Notes under the pieces: model-generated
The model's input: only the letters and a program-made list of their open reading frames with translations
The model's database searches: none
What the model was told of the DNA's origin: nothing
Position numbers and translations under genes: made by a program
In this document: positions 8,688-18,021 of the stretch, in pieces
How the letters are laid out: the number at the start of each line of letters is the position of its first letter
How positions within the stretch are numbered: position 1 is the stretch's first letter
DNA from: Hydrotalea flava
GTDB taxonomy: Bacteria; Bacteroidota; Bacteroidia; Chitinophagales; Chitinophagaceae
Assembly: GCF_001623405.1 (NCBI RefSeq)
Contig: NZ_LUHG01000073.1
Span: 1-64,000, forward strand
Length of the DNA stretch: 64,000 nt
Reading direction: 5' to 3'

Positions 8688-10154
8688 ATGAGTACGCAAC
8701 AAGACAATAGCTTTCAGGCAATTATTGCCCATGCCAAAGAATATGGCTTTGTGTTTCCCAGCAGCGAAATTTATGATGGATTAAGTGCCGTTTACGATTA
8801 TGGCCCTTATGGCAGTGAACTGAAAAAAAATATTAGAGACTACTGGTGGAAAAGCATGACGCAACTACACGAAAATATTGTAGGTATTGATGCGGCCATA
8901 TTTATGCATCCAACCACTTGGAAAGCGAGTGGGCACGTAGATAATTTCAACGATCCCATGATTGATAATAAAGACAGTAACAAACGTTACAGAGTGGACC
9001 ATTTGATTGAAGCACATGCAGCTAAATTAGAAGAAAACGGACAGACAAAAGAAGCGGAAACTTTATTGCAGGAAATGGATGCATTATTGGCGAAAGATGA
9101 TTTTGCTGGTTTAAAAAATTTAATAGAATCACATAAAATTGTTTGCGCCATTAGTGGCACTTGTAACTGGACCGATGTCAGGCAGTTTAATTTAATGTTC
9201 GATACGAAATTAGGCTCTGTTACCGATGAAGCCGATACCATTTATTTAAGGCCCGAAACTGCACAGGGTATTTTTGTAAACTTTTTAAATGTACAAAAAA
9301 CGGCTCGCATGAAAATACCCTTTGGTATTGCACAAACCGGTAAAGCATTTAGAAATGAAATTGTAGCCCGTCAGTTTATTTTTAGAATGCGGGAATTTGA
9401 ACAAATGGAAATGCAATTCTTTGTTCGCCCCGGTACTGAAGGAGAATGGTATAAATACTGGAAACAGGCACGTTTACAATGGCACCTTAGCCTGGGTATA
9501 CCTGCAGAAAAATACCGGTATCACGACCATGTTAAACTGGCGCATTATGCCAAAGAAGCCTGCGATATTGAATTTGAATTTCCGTTTGGATTTAAGGAAG
9601 TGGAGGGTATTCATTCTCGCAGCGACTTTGATTTAACGCAACACCAATTGTACAGCAAAAAAAAGATGCAGTATTTTGATGCGGATATAAATGTTGCTAC
9701 CGGTAAACCCTACGGCAATTATATACCGTATGTTATTGAAACATCTATTGGTTTAGACCGAATGTTTTTATTAATTATGGCGCATGCTTACGAAGAAGAA
9801 ACCATTACCAAAGAAGATGGTAGTACCGACAGCAGAGTTATAATGCATATTCCTGAAAAAATTGCACCCATTAAATTAGCTATTTTACCCCTCACCAAAA
9901 AAGATGGTTTACCTGAAATTGCACGTGATTTAATGGATGAATGCAAAAATTATTTTAGGTGTTTTTATGAGGAAAAAGATGCGATTGGTAAACGCTACCG
10001 CAGGCAAGATGCCATTGGAACACCATTTTGTGTAACAATAGACCATCAAACTAAAGAAGATAATACCGTAACCATTCGATACCGCGACTCGATGCAACAG
10101 GAAAGAATTTTATTGAGTCAGGTAAAAGATATTGTAACGAATGCAATATTTTAA
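8688..10154 (+). CDS. glyS: Glycyl-tRNA synthetase, homodimeric class II type
   Basis: A 488-aa enzyme charging tRNA-Gly. It is the alpha2 type (eukaryote/archaea-like GlyRS), with the N-terminal block YGFVFPSSEIYDGLSAVYDYGP, the class II motif 2 region FRNEIVARQFIFRMREFEQME and an anticodon-binding domain after about residue 395 (KLAILPLTKKDGLPEIA). I start at 8688 (MSTQQDNSF) because the 20 residues further upstream are not conserved and overlap the apparent promoter. It ends before a bidirectional terminator shared with scpA. Confidence 0.95.
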   Translation: MSTQQDNSFQAIIAHAKEYGFVFPSSEIYDGLSAVYDYGPYGSELKKNIRDYWWKSMTQLHENIVGIDAAIFMHPTTWKASGHVDNFNDPMIDNKDSNKRYRVDHLIEAHAAKLEENGQTKEAETLLQEMDALLAKDDFAGLKNLIESHKIVCAISGTCNWTDVRQFNLMFDTKLGSVTDEADTIYLRPETAQGIFVNFLNVQKTARMKIPFGIAQTGKAFRNEIVARQFIFRMREFEQMEMQFFVRPGTEGEWYKYWKQARLQWHLSLGIPAEKYRYHDHVKLAHYAKEACDIEFEFPFGFKEVEGIHSRSDFDLTQHQLYSKKKMQYFDADINVATGKPYGNYIPYVIETSIGLDRMFLLIMAHAYEEETITKEDGSTDSRVIMHIPEKIAPIKLAILPLTKKDGLPEIARDLMDECKNYFRCFYEEKDAIGKRYRRQDAIGTPFCVTIDHQTKEDNTVTIRYRDSMQQERILLSQVKDIVTNAIF

Positions 10155-10173
10155 CTTGAATAAACACTAAAAG

Positions 10174-10211
10174 AAAAAGCCTGTTTTACAACATTGTAAA
10201 ACAGGCTTTTT
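10174..10211. terminator. Bidirectional terminator between glyS and scpA
   Basis: A perfect 17-bp stem (10174-10190 with 10195-10211) and a 4-base loop. The A-run on one side and T-run on the other make it work in both directions between two convergent genes. Confidence 0.85.
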
Positions 10212-10230
10212 AGTGAAACACAAAATCAAT

Positions 10231-11058
10231 TTATTCTTCAAAATCTTCCGGTGCCGGTGTCTCTTCAGTGGCACGTTCTACTTCATAGCCGGCCAATTTT
10301 AAATCATCTTCCCGGTTCTCATTCCATTCTAAAATAAAATTATTACGCCCTTCGCCTACCATCATTTTCATAAATTTTTGCTGTACCAACTCAAGAATTG
10401 AGAGAAACAGAAATATAGCATGTATACGGTTTTCGCATATCTCAAAAATATTTTCAAATGAAACTGTTTTTTCTTTTGCCATAAATTCCAACATATAATC
10501 ACGGCTACCTTCGATGGTATAATTATAGCGTACAACAGTATGGGTAGGTTTATTCTGTTTTTCTTGCAAACGCAACATTACCTTTTCAAATGTTTTCATC
10601 AATTTAAAAAGTGTAATGGTTTGTATTTCGGTTCCCTCACCTGCTTCTTCTGTTATAATTGCCATTTCTTTTGGCAGATTACCGCGTTTTGCCATCAACA
10701 AACGATTGGCTTCCATTTCCGCCATTTGGGCTGCAGCTTCTTTAAAACGTTTGTATTCCAGAATTTTATCTACCAATTCCTGCCGTGGATCTATTTCGTT
10801 GCCCTGTGCATCTATTTCTTTGCGTGGTAATAATAATCTGGCTTTAATGCGCATTAATGTAGATACAAATAGTATAAATTCACTACTCAATTCTATATTC
10901 AATTTTTCCTGCGCATGTATAAAAACCAGAAAATCGTTGATGATTTTGGTAATAGGTATATTGTAAATATCTAATTCATCGCGTTCAATAAAAAACAACA
11001 ACAGATCAAAGGGACCTTCAAAATGCTCAATTTTAATTTGGTAAGTTTCCTGATTCAC
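10231..11058 (-). CDS. scpA: Segregation and condensation protein A
   Basis: A 275-aa kleisin subunit of the Smc-ScpAB condensin, acting in chromosome compaction and segregation. The N-terminal helix block YQIKIEHFEGPFDLLLFFIE and the following LDIYNIPITKI are diagnostic; the C-terminal winged-helix region is around residues 200-255. The acidic tail ends EDFEE. Length is normal (about 250-280). scpB and smc are not in the window. Expression is probably monocistronic. Confidence 0.94.
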   Translation of the reverse strand: MNQETYQIKIEHFEGPFDLLLFFIERDELDIYNIPITKIINDFLVFIHAQEKLNIELSSEFILFVSTLMRIKARLLLPRKEIDAQGNEIDPRQELVDKILEYKRFKEAAAQMAEMEANRLLMAKRGNLPKEMAIITEEAGEGTEIQTITLFKLMKTFEKVMLRLQEKQNKPTHTVVRYNYTIEGSRDYMLEFMAKEKTVSFENIFEICENRIHAIFLFLSILELVQQKFMKMMVGEGRNNFILEWNENREDDLKLAGYEVERATEETPAPEDFEE

Positions 11059-11133
11059 AATTTTCAGCTTTTAGTACCCGCAAATAAAAGAAAAGGAATG
11101 GTATAAATACGCCGACAACCCTTTAAGTTATCC

Positions 11134-11170
11134 ACCAAAAAAATCCCACAAACCTTCATTTGCGGGATTT
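11134..11170 (-). terminator. Rho-independent terminator downstream of mscL
   Basis: On the minus strand a 12-bp stem with one G-U pair and a 6-base loop (11141-11170) is followed by a run of seven T residues. It lies 15 bases after the mscL stop and upstream of scpA. Confidence 0.75.
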
Positions 11171-11184
11171 TGAAGTAAAACTGG

Positions 11185-11604
11185 TTATTTTTTTAGCGCA
11201 TCGCGTATTTCCATGAGTAATTGCTCGGTAGGGGTTGGTCCCGCCGGCGGCGGAGCGGCGGCTTCATTTTTACGTTTTAACCTGTTCATGCCCTTGACCA
11301 GAAGGAAAATAACAAAAGCCAGAATTAAAAAGTTAATTACTGCTGTTACAAAACTTCCCCAGGCAAAAACAGGCCCCAACTTTTTTGCTTCTACCAAAGT
11401 AAGCCCTTGTGTTACTTTTGAGGATAACGGAAGATAAAGGTTAGTAAAATCAGCCTTGAACAAAATGCCCACAACCGGCATAATTAAATCGTTTACAACA
11501 GAATCTACTATTTTGCCGAAAGCACCGCCAATAATTACACCCACGGCTAAATCCATTACATTGCCCTTCGTGGCAAATTCGCGAAATTCTTTTACAAAAG
11601 ACAT
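11185..11604 (-). CDS. mscL: Large-conductance mechanosensitive channel
   Basis: A 139-aa inner-membrane channel that opens under membrane tension during hypo-osmotic shock. The start [22 protein letters not shown] and the pore helix [23 protein letters not shown] are classical, followed by a periplasmic loop and TM2 at about residues 81-105. The C-terminal bundle is preceded by a Pro/Ala-rich linker (about 115-124), slightly longer than usual. It is a single-gene unit with its own terminator. Confidence 0.96.
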   Translation of the reverse strand: MSFVKEFREFATKGNVMDLAVGVIIGGAFGKIVDSVVNDLIMPVVGILFKADFTNLYLPLSSKVTQGLTLVEAKKLGPVFAWGSFVTAVINFLILAFVIFLLVKGMNRLKRKNEAAAPPPAGPTPTEQLLMEIRDALKK

Positions 11605-11667
11605 ACTTCAGATGTTGGTTGGCTTATAAAAATATGTAAAATTTGTTGCACACACAAATTAGTTGGC

Positions 11668-12414
11668 TCATTTTTTTAAACCGGGGTATTGCATTTTTAA
11701 ATCTTTTAAAAGTTGATGTAAAGTTGAAGCAATCATGTATTCTTTGTACCAGTGTGCATCAGAAGGAGTAATTATCCAGGGTATTTTATTACAATGATTC
11801 ATACAATCTTCATACACTTCCATATATTCTGCCCACAATTTAGATTCTTCAAAATCTTTTTCGTTATACTTCCATTGTTTTTTAGGGTCTTTTATTCTTT
11901 CGTCCAATCTTTTCAGTTGTTCCCCATGTGAAATATGTAAGTAAAATTTTAGAATATGGGTATTGTTGTGTTCCTCCAGTAAATGTTCAAAATCATTAAT
12001 GGCATCCATCCTTTTATAAGCCAGTTTATTATTAATCATTTTATGGACACGGGTAACCAATACATCTTCATAATGACTGCGATTAAAAATATGTATCATC
12101 CCTTTTGCTGGGGTATACTGATGAATACGCCACAAAAAATCGTGCGATAATTCTAATGCGGTGGGTTCTTTGAATGAAGTAACCTGTACACCCTGCGGAT
12201 TTAGTTTACCGAATACGTGCCGAATGGCACCATCTTTTCCGGCAGCATCCATACCTTGTATTACCACTAAAACAGCATGTTTAGATTGAGCATATAACTG
12301 GTTCTGTAATTCATCTAATTCCTCAATTATTTTTTCAGTTTCGGCTATAATTTTCTTTTTCTGTGTTTTTTTGGGAGGAAGGGTATCCAAATGGGCCAAA
12401 CGGATTTTTGCCAT
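11668..12414 (-). CDS. ppk2: Polyphosphate kinase 2 family protein
   Basis: A 248-aa PPK2 enzyme, which transfers phosphate between polyphosphate and nucleoside mono- or diphosphates. Walker A GMDAAGKDG is at residues 54-62 and the second motif RSHYEDVLVTRV at about 118-129; the single-domain length fits class I or III enzymes. The substrate (ADP, GDP or AMP) is not certain. I start at 12414 (MAKIRLAHLD); a longer reading from 12447 adds 11 residues that run into the divergent promoter region of the EamA gene. Confidence 0.9.
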   Translation of the reverse strand: MAKIRLAHLDTLPPKKTQKKKIIAETEKIIEELDELQNQLYAQSKHAVLVVIQGMDAAGKDGAIRHVFGKLNPQGVQVTSFKEPTALELSHDFLWRIHQYTPAKGMIHIFNRSHYEDVLVTRVHKMINNKLAYKRMDAINDFEHLLEEHNNTHILKFYLHISHGEQLKRLDERIKDPKKQWKYNEKDFEESKLWAEYMEVYEDCMNHCNKIPWIITPSDAHWYKEYMIASTLHQLLKDLKMQYPGLKK

Positions 12415-12458
12415 AATTGAAATTTTATTAAATATAACACTATTCATTTTTAAAAATT

Positions 12459-12466
12459 TAGGTTTG
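12459..12466 (+). promoter_or_regulatory. Putative -7 element for the EamA transporter
   Basis: TAGGTTTG matches TAnnTTTG, 13 bases ahead of the GTG start at 12480, inside the short divergent gap with ppk2. No clear -33 element. Confidence 0.35.
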
Positions 12467-12479
12467 CAAAAATTTAGCA

Positions 12480-13349
12480 GTGAATAAACCCTTTTTAAGT
12501 TGGTTTTTATTTGTGATACTCTCCATTATATGGGGCAGTTCCTTTATTTTAATGAAGGAAGGCATGCAGGCACTAACCCCTTACCAGGTGGCAACCATCA
12601 GAATTTTAAGTGCGGGTATTATCTTAGCGCCATTTGGGCTGAAAGCTTTTAAAAGTATTACTGCTGATAAACGATGGCCGGTATTGGTTTCGGGGCTTTT
12701 GGGCAGTTTTTTTCCGGCCTATTTGTTTTGTTTGGCCGAAACAAAATTAAACAGCAGTTTGGCAGGTATATTGAATGCACTTACCCCCTTATTTACCATT
12801 GCTACCGGTATTTTATTTTTTCAACAGAAAATTAAACCCATGCAATTGTTGGGTGTATTGCTCGGTTTTGGAGGTTTGTTGTTGCTGTTTTTTAACAAAG
12901 GGCACTTTAGTTTTACAAATGTGGGCTATGCACTGTTTATTTTATTGGCTACTTTTTTATATGGCTTAAATGTAAATTATGTGCGAAAACACCTGCAGGG
13001 TATTGGCTCACTACATATAGCCAGCATGGCATTTGTGTTATTAATGATACCTTGTTTGGTAATTTTAAGTTTTACGGGCTATTTTACACAAACATTTATT
13101 ACTGCGGTAATACATGCCACTTTATTTAGTGCTTTATTGGGTATTATGGGTACAGCAGTTGCCACTGTACTGTTTTATATTTTATTAAAACAATCGGGGG
13201 CACTGTTTGCATCAATGGTAACTTACGGAATACCCTTTGTGGCTGTAGGCTGGGGTGTTTTAACAGGAGAAGTTTTTGGAATGAATCAGTTAATTAGTAT
13301 GCTGTTAATTTTAACCGGTGTGTCTATTACCAACCGCTATAAAAAATAA
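12480..13349 (+). CDS. EamA/DMT superfamily transporter
   Basis: A 289-aa inner-membrane protein with ten predicted helices in two EamA repeats (about residues 8-135 and 148-286). The start FLSWFLFVILSIIWGSSFILMKEGMQALTPYQVATIR is typical of drug/metabolite exporters. The substrate cannot be inferred. The start is GTG; the upstream sequence offers no better in-frame ATG. The gene ends just before a hairpin shared with the convergent frr. Confidence 0.85.
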   Translation: MNKPFLSWFLFVILSIIWGSSFILMKEGMQALTPYQVATIRILSAGIILAPFGLKAFKSITADKRWPVLVSGLLGSFFPAYLFCLAETKLNSSLAGILNALTPLFTIATGILFFQQKIKPMQLLGVLLGFGGLLLLFFNKGHFSFTNVGYALFILLATFLYGLNVNYVRKHLQGIGSLHIASMAFVLLMIPCLVILSFTGYFTQTFITAVIHATLFSALLGIMGTAVATVLFYILLKQSGALFASMVTYGIPFVAVGWGVLTGEVFGMNQLISMLLILTGVSITNRYKK

Positions 13350-13350
13350 T

Positions 13351-13382
13351 GGGCAAATACATTCATTTACAATGTTTTGCCC
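13351..13382. terminator. Hairpin between the EamA gene and frr
   Basis: GGGCAAA (13351-13357) pairs with TTTGCCC (13376-13382), and inside it ACATT pairs with AATGT around a 7-base loop, with a one-base bulge. A T-rich stretch follows on the minus strand, so it best serves frr. Confidence 0.55.
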
Positions 13383-13406
13383 ACAAACCATTCAAAACCC
13401 AACCCA

Positions 13407-13970
13407 TTATACCGTCATTATTTCTTTTTCTTTAACAGCTAAATGTTTTTCAACCAGACCCGTGTATTTATCTGTAATTTCCTGAATATCTTTTTCTGCA
13501 TCTTTTACCACATCTTCACTTAAACCATCTTTTTGTAATTTCTTTACCTGTTCAATACCTTCTCTTCTAATATTGCGAATAGCTACTTTGGTTTGTTCCC
13601 CTTCAGCAGCAGCTTTTTTCACCATTTCTTTCCTGCGTTCTTCGGTTAAGGGCGGCATAAATAAACGAATTTGAGTACCATCATTTTGCGGAGTTATTCC
13701 AATGTTGGCCTGCATAATGGCTTTCTCAATAGCCGCCAGCATTTTCTTTTCCCAAGGTTGAATGCTAATGGTTCTGGCATCTAAAACACTTACATTAGCC
13801 ACTTGCTGAATGGGGGTAGGATTACCGTAATAATCTACAGCAATACCTTCTAACATACCAGGATTGGCTTTACCCGCTCTGATTTTAGTCAATTCTACCT
13901 CTAAATGCAAAATGGCCTTTTTCATGCCTGATTCAATATCCTCAATAATTAGATTTAATGCTTCGGTCAT
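13407..13970 (-). CDS. frr: Ribosome recycling factor
   Basis: A 187-aa factor that, with EF-G, splits the post-termination ribosome. It has the RRF blocks HLEVELTKIRAGKANPGML, NVSVLDARTISIQPWEKKML and RNIRREGIEQVKKLQKDGLSED. I start at 13970 (MTEALNLII), which gives the standard length of about 185; the frame extends upstream by 36 non-conserved residues. The usual upstream partner pyrH is absent here. Confidence 0.95.
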   Translation of the reverse strand: MTEALNLIIEDIESGMKKAILHLEVELTKIRAGKANPGMLEGIAVDYYGNPTPIQQVANVSVLDARTISIQPWEKKMLAAIEKAIMQANIGITPQNDGTQIRLFMPPLTEERRKEMVKKAAAEGEQTKVAIRNIRREGIEQVKKLQKDGLSEDVVKDAEKDIQEITDKYTGLVEKHLAVKEKEIMTV

Positions 13971-14090
13971 AATAAAATGATGATTAAGTGGCGCAAATCT
14001 AATAAAGAATACAACATCTTGCAGCCCCGTATTTACAAATTCAACAGAATAAGGGAGTGAGGTGCCGGCCAGATGCAATGAAAAACTAAA

Positions 14091-15224
14091 TTATTTATCT
14101 GTTACCGCAGCAATAGGATTTGTTTTATTAGCAGTTAAAGCAATAAAAATTTCCTGCTCATCTGCCTCCATTAATACAGCGTTTTTCTTTTGTTGCTGTA
14201 TGTTGGCAAAATATAAGAATAATATTGCAGAGAAAAACAATACAATTTGCAACAAAATAACTTTTGTTGTACCTAAGGGAAGTGCCAAATAACTGAGTGC
14301 TATAAAGAGAATGGATACACAAGACAAACAAAGGGTAATTTTTTTGTGAGAATATCCCCTGTCTAATAACATATGGTGTAAATGATTTCGATCAGCCGAA
14401 AAAGGTGACCTTTTATTAAAAATACGAATACCGAATACACGAAGTGTGTCTAATAAAGGCAATAACAAAATACCAAATCCCATAGCAGGTGCAGCGTAAA
14501 CCGGTAAAATATGAGAGCCTTCAGCAGTTTTAATAAAATGAATGACCAAAATTGCATTGACTAAGCCTAATAGCATAGCACCCGTATCGCCCATAAAAAT
14601 TTTGGCAGGTGAAAAATTGAAGCGAAGAAAAGCCAGCAATGCCCCTGACATAGAGATGCCCATTAAGGCAAAGAGCCAATCATTGTTTAAATAGAAAAAT
14701 ACAGAAAACAAAGTGCAGGTAATGAAACCTATAGAGGCAGCCAAGCCATCTACACCATCAATTAAATTGAAAGAATTCATTACAACAATAATTGTAAACA
14801 TGGTAAGTGGGTAACTATATACAGAAGGAATAATACCAATATTTAAAAACCCATGCATATCATCAATCAGCAACTGGCTTTTGTACATTAAAATGATAGC
14901 AACAGCCAACTGACCTAAAAACTTTTTTAAAGGCGTTATTACCAAAATATCATCCTTAACACCAAAAAAGAAAACCACCACAAAAGCTGCTATATAAAAA
15001 GGAAAGCCGTACATCCGGGGTGCCAAATCACTCAACAACAAAAGTGCAATTAGGAACCCGGCAAAAATACCAACACCCCCCAATGATGGAACAAGGGTAT
15101 GATGTATCTTCCGGTCGTCTGGTATATCATACAATTTTTTCATTTTAGCAATTTGAATAATTGCAGGAATTGCAAGTAGTGTTATAATAAAAGAGAGTAG
15201 GCCCCCAAAAATAATTTTCTCCAT
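14091..15224 (-). CDS. Undecaprenyl-phosphate sugar-1-phosphate transferase (WecA/TagO/MraY family)
   Basis: A 377-aa polytopic membrane enzyme that attaches a HexNAc-1-phosphate to undecaprenyl phosphate, priming cell-surface glycan synthesis. Family motifs are DDRKIHH (about residues 37-43), the NLIDGVDGLA stretch (about 152-161), the MGDTGAMLLG stretch (about 211-220) and the HLHHMLLDRGYS stretch (about 280-291). These favour the WecA/TagO group over MraY. The sugar is not predictable, and no other glycan genes are adjacent. It precedes frr by about 120 bases on the same strand. Confidence 0.88.
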   Translation of the reverse strand: MEKIIFGGLLSFIITLLAIPAIIQIAKMKKLYDIPDDRKIHHTLVPSLGGVGIFAGFLIALLLLSDLAPRMYGFPFYIAAFVVVFFFGVKDDILVITPLKKFLGQLAVAIILMYKSQLLIDDMHGFLNIGIIPSVYSYPLTMFTIIVVMNSFNLIDGVDGLAASIGFITCTLFSVFFYLNNDWLFALMGISMSGALLAFLRFNFSPAKIFMGDTGAMLLGLVNAILVIHFIKTAEGSHILPVYAAPAMGFGILLLPLLDTLRVFGIRIFNKRSPFSADRNHLHHMLLDRGYSHKKITLCLSCVSILFIALSYLALPLGTTKVILLQIVLFFSAILFLYFANIQQQKKNAVLMEADEQEIFIALTANKTNPIAAVTDK

Positions 15225-15408
15225 TGCAGGATTTTTACAAGTTGTGTAATAAGTAAGTGGAGTATAATTATAATAGCAATATAAACGTTTTTTTTAAATT
15301 TCTAACAATTCTTTACAAAATTGTAAAAAATCATATAAGATTAACATTGTGCTTCCTATGCGGATGGTATTCAATTATCAATTATCTTGCCAAACCAAAT
15401 TAGTATTT

Positions 15409-16251
15409 ATGGCAGACATAGCAACATTAGAAAAAACAGCATCTCAGGTTAGAAGAGATATTTTAAGGATGGTTCATGATGTGCAGAGCGGACATCCGGG
15501 CGGTTCATTAGGCTGTGCCGATTATATGACTGCACTTTATTTTGATATGATGGATACCAAGCTTCCCTTTCATATGGATGGCATTGGAGAAGATATTTTC
15601 TTCTTATCCAATGGACATATATCACCCTTATTTTATAGTGTTTTAGCCAGAAAAGGGTATTTTGATATAAAAGAACTCGGCACATTCAGAAGATTAAATT
15701 CCAGATTACAAGGTCACCCTACCACTCATGAACATTTACCAGGTATACGCGTAGCCAGCGGTTCTTTAGGCCAAGGTATGAGTGTGGCAATTGGAGCAGC
15801 ACTTTCAAAAAAATTAAATGGTGATAAACACCTTGTTTTTTCATTACACGGTGATGGAGAGTTGGAAGAAGGTCAAAACTGGGAAGCCATTATGTTTGCA
15901 GCACACCATAAAGTAGATAATTTAATTGCTACTATCGATTATAATGGCCAGCAAATTGACGGGCCAACCAGTGTTGTAATGAATTTAGAAAGCCTTAAGG
16001 CCAAATTTGAAGCGTTTAACTGGCATGTTTTAGAAATGAATGGCAATGATATGGAAGAGGTAATTACCGGTTTAAATAAAGCAAAAAAGTTAACCGGTCA
16101 GGGCAAACCCATTTGCATTTTAATGAAAACAGTAATGGGGAAAGGTGTAAATTTTATGGAAGGACACCATGAATGGCATGGTATTGCACCCAGCGATGCT
16201 CAATTAGCCGATGCTTTAAACCAATTACCTGAAACTTTAGGTGATTATTAA
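15409..16251 (+). CDS. Transketolase, N-terminal (TPP-binding) subunit
   Basis: A 280-aa half-transketolase. It carries the TPP pyrophosphate-binding motif GDGELEEGQNWE and the following NLIATIDYNGQQIDGP, plus HGHPTT-like His residues of the active site (SRLQGHPTTHEHLPG). The pyrimidine-binding half is missing and must come from a separate gene, as in the split transketolases common in Bacteroidota. Here that partner is not adjacent: a terminator follows and then convergent genes. I start at 15409 (MADIATLEK); an upstream in-frame ATG adds 20 unusual residues. Confidence 0.87.
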   Translation: MADIATLEKTASQVRRDILRMVHDVQSGHPGGSLGCADYMTALYFDMMDTKLPFHMDGIGEDIFFLSNGHISPLFYSVLARKGYFDIKELGTFRRLNSRLQGHPTTHEHLPGIRVASGSLGQGMSVAIGAALSKKLNGDKHLVFSLHGDGELEEGQNWEAIMFAAHHKVDNLIATIDYNGQQIDGPTSVVMNLESLKAKFEAFNWHVLEMNGNDMEEVITGLNKAKKLTGQGKPICILMKTVMGKGVNFMEGHHEWHGIAPSDAQLADALNQLPETLGDY

Positions 16252-16268
16252 AATAAGATAGAAAGATG

Positions 16269-16304
16269 AAAGCCGGCAGTTCAATAAAATAGCCGGCTTT
16301 TTTA
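16269..16304 (+). terminator. Terminator downstream of the transketolase gene
   Basis: A 9-bp G+C-rich stem, AAAGCCGGC (16269-16277) with GCCGGCTTT (16292-16300), and a 14-base loop, ending in a T-run. Confidence 0.75.
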
Positions 16305-16327
16305 TACAATTTTATTGCACATTAATT

Positions 16328-17545
16328 TCAACTTTTAAGCGATAATTTTTCTTTGCCTGCTTTGTATGCCGGAAACCAGGCAGCTAATAATGCAATAGCC
16401 AGTACCGTTATCATTACCAATACAAAATCGCCGGGCACTAATTTTACAGGATAATAATCAATAATAAACGTTCCACCACCTAACCCAATTAAATGAAATT
16501 TAATTTGGATGAAACATATCAGGAGCGCCAACACCATTCCTACCCCACCACCTGTAATGGCCAATAAAAAACCCTCAGTTAAAAATATTTTTTGAATCAG
16601 CCCGTCTGATGCGCCCAATGCTTTTAAAACAGCAATATCTTTCTGCTTCTCCAATACCAGCATGGTTAATGCGCCAATCATATTAAAAGCAGCGATAATT
16701 AATATAATTGACAATATTCCATATATCACCCATTTTTCCACCTCCATAACAGTATACAAACTTTCGTTTTGCTGATATCTGGTTTGCACCTTAAATGCAT
16801 TACCCAACAAGTTTTCAATTTGCAACTGTACATTGTTGGTATTGGCATCTTTTGTTAATTTAATTTCAATAGCACTGTATTCATTGGGCTGCATATTAAG
16901 CATATATTTCACAAAAGCAAGATTGGTAAAAACATATTTGTTATCGAAATCTTCCTGAATCATGAAAGTACCGGCGGGTAAAATATTATAGGCGTAAAGC
17001 CCTTCTGATGATAACATATTATCCGATTGTGTATTGGGCATATACAATGTTAGCGGATACAAACTTCGCTCTACATCTAATCCCAAAGCATTTTCTATAC
17101 CAGCTCCTACAATTAGTTGTGGTTTTTGAGCATTGCCCAATACAAAAGACCCACGAACCATATGCAATTGAATGCTGTTAATACGTGTATAGTTACTATC
17201 TACCCCTTTTACAAGAACAATTGTTTGGTTATCGCCGTTTACTAGCAGTGCTTTTTCTTCGGCAGTTAAACTATAAGATCCGATTCCGGAAATATTTTTA
17301 AGTTGACCCAACTGCGTAGGAAGTAATAAAAAAGTTTTTCCTTTTTGTGGTGTTACGCTTATATCGGCATAAAAATCGGCATACAGGCCTTTCACCAAAT
17401 CTTCAAAACCATTGAACACACTTAAAACAATAATCAAAGCAGCTGTTCCAACCATAATGGCAGTAATACTAATCCATGCAATCAGGGTAATAGCATTGGT
17501 TGATTTTTTAGAGGTAAAATATCGCCTGGCAAATAAAAAATTCAA
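16328..17545 (-). CDS. LolC/LolE-type ABC transporter permease (FtsX family)
   Basis: A 405-aa inner-membrane protein with the MacB/FtsX topology: one N-terminal helix (about residues 18-45), a large periplasmic domain, then three helices near 270-300, 320-350 and 370-395. The start FLFARRYFTSKKSTNAITLIAWISI and the block LEKQKDIAVLKALGASDGLIQKIFLTEG are typical of lipoprotein-releasing system permeases, which pass lipoproteins to LolA. No LolD ATPase is adjacent. It lies 37 bases downstream of rbfA on the same strand, a linkage that looks operonic. Confidence 0.85.
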   Translation of the reverse strand: MNFLFARRYFTSKKSTNAITLIAWISITAIMVGTAALIIVLSVFNGFEDLVKGLYADFYADISVTPQKGKTFLLLPTQLGQLKNISGIGSYSLTAEEKALLVNGDNQTIVLVKGVDSNYTRINSIQLHMVRGSFVLGNAQKPQLIVGAGIENALGLDVERSLYPLTLYMPNTQSDNMLSSEGLYAYNILPAGTFMIQEDFDNKYVFTNLAFVKYMLNMQPNEYSAIEIKLTKDANTNNVQLQIENLLGNAFKVQTRYQQNESLYTVMEVEKWVIYGILSIILIIAAFNMIGALTMLVLEKQKDIAVLKALGASDGLIQKIFLTEGFLLAITGGGVGMVLALLICFIQIKFHLIGLGGGTFIIDYYPVKLVPGDFVLVMITVLAIALLAAWFPAYKAGKEKLSLKS

Positions 17546-17582
17546 GGTTGTAATTTTCAGGGTTAGGTTTCAATAAAAAATT

Positions 17583-17957
17583 TTATGAAGTAGTATCATC
17601 ACTTTTTGGAGTATTGATTTGCTTAAACAATTCTTCCATTTTAAAAACATGTTCGAGTGTATCATCTAAATAAAATTGTAAAACGGGTATACGCCTTAGC
17701 TGATGTTTTACCTGTTCGGCTAAATGCTTTTTTATTTCCCAAGCACGATCATCAATCCGTTTCATGGTAACAGCGGGTTGTTCTATTTTAAAAAGGCTGA
17801 TATAAATTCTGGCTTCCAATAAATCGGGCGTTATCTTTACATTAGAAATTGATACCATTCCACCATCTATCATATTTAAACCAAGCCGCATAAAAATTTC
17901 ATTCAAGGCCTCTTGCAACACCGCAGCTACTTGTTTTTGACGTTTTCCTTCCAACAT
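17583..17957 (-). CDS. rbfA: Ribosome-binding factor A
   Basis: A 124-aa KH-fold protein needed for maturation of the 30S subunit and cold growth. The pattern KRQKQVAAVLQEALNEIF, the VSISNVKITPDLLEARIYISLF stretch and RRIPVLQFYLDDTLEH is the standard RbfA signature, and the length is normal. It is divergent from the MsbA-like gene over 64 bases and leads into the Lol-type permease gene. The usual truB/infB neighbours are not present. Confidence 0.93.
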   Translation of the reverse strand: MLEGKRQKQVAAVLQEALNEIFMRLGLNMIDGGMVSISNVKITPDLLEARIYISLFKIEQPAVTMKRIDDRAWEIKKHLAEQVKHQLRRIPVLQFYLDDTLEHVFKMEELFKQINTPKSDDTTS

Positions 17958-18021
17958 AATCTTTAAGGTTTATTTGGTGGTAAATTTAGTTACTTTGCGG
18001 CTTTCTTATTATATTTTATCT

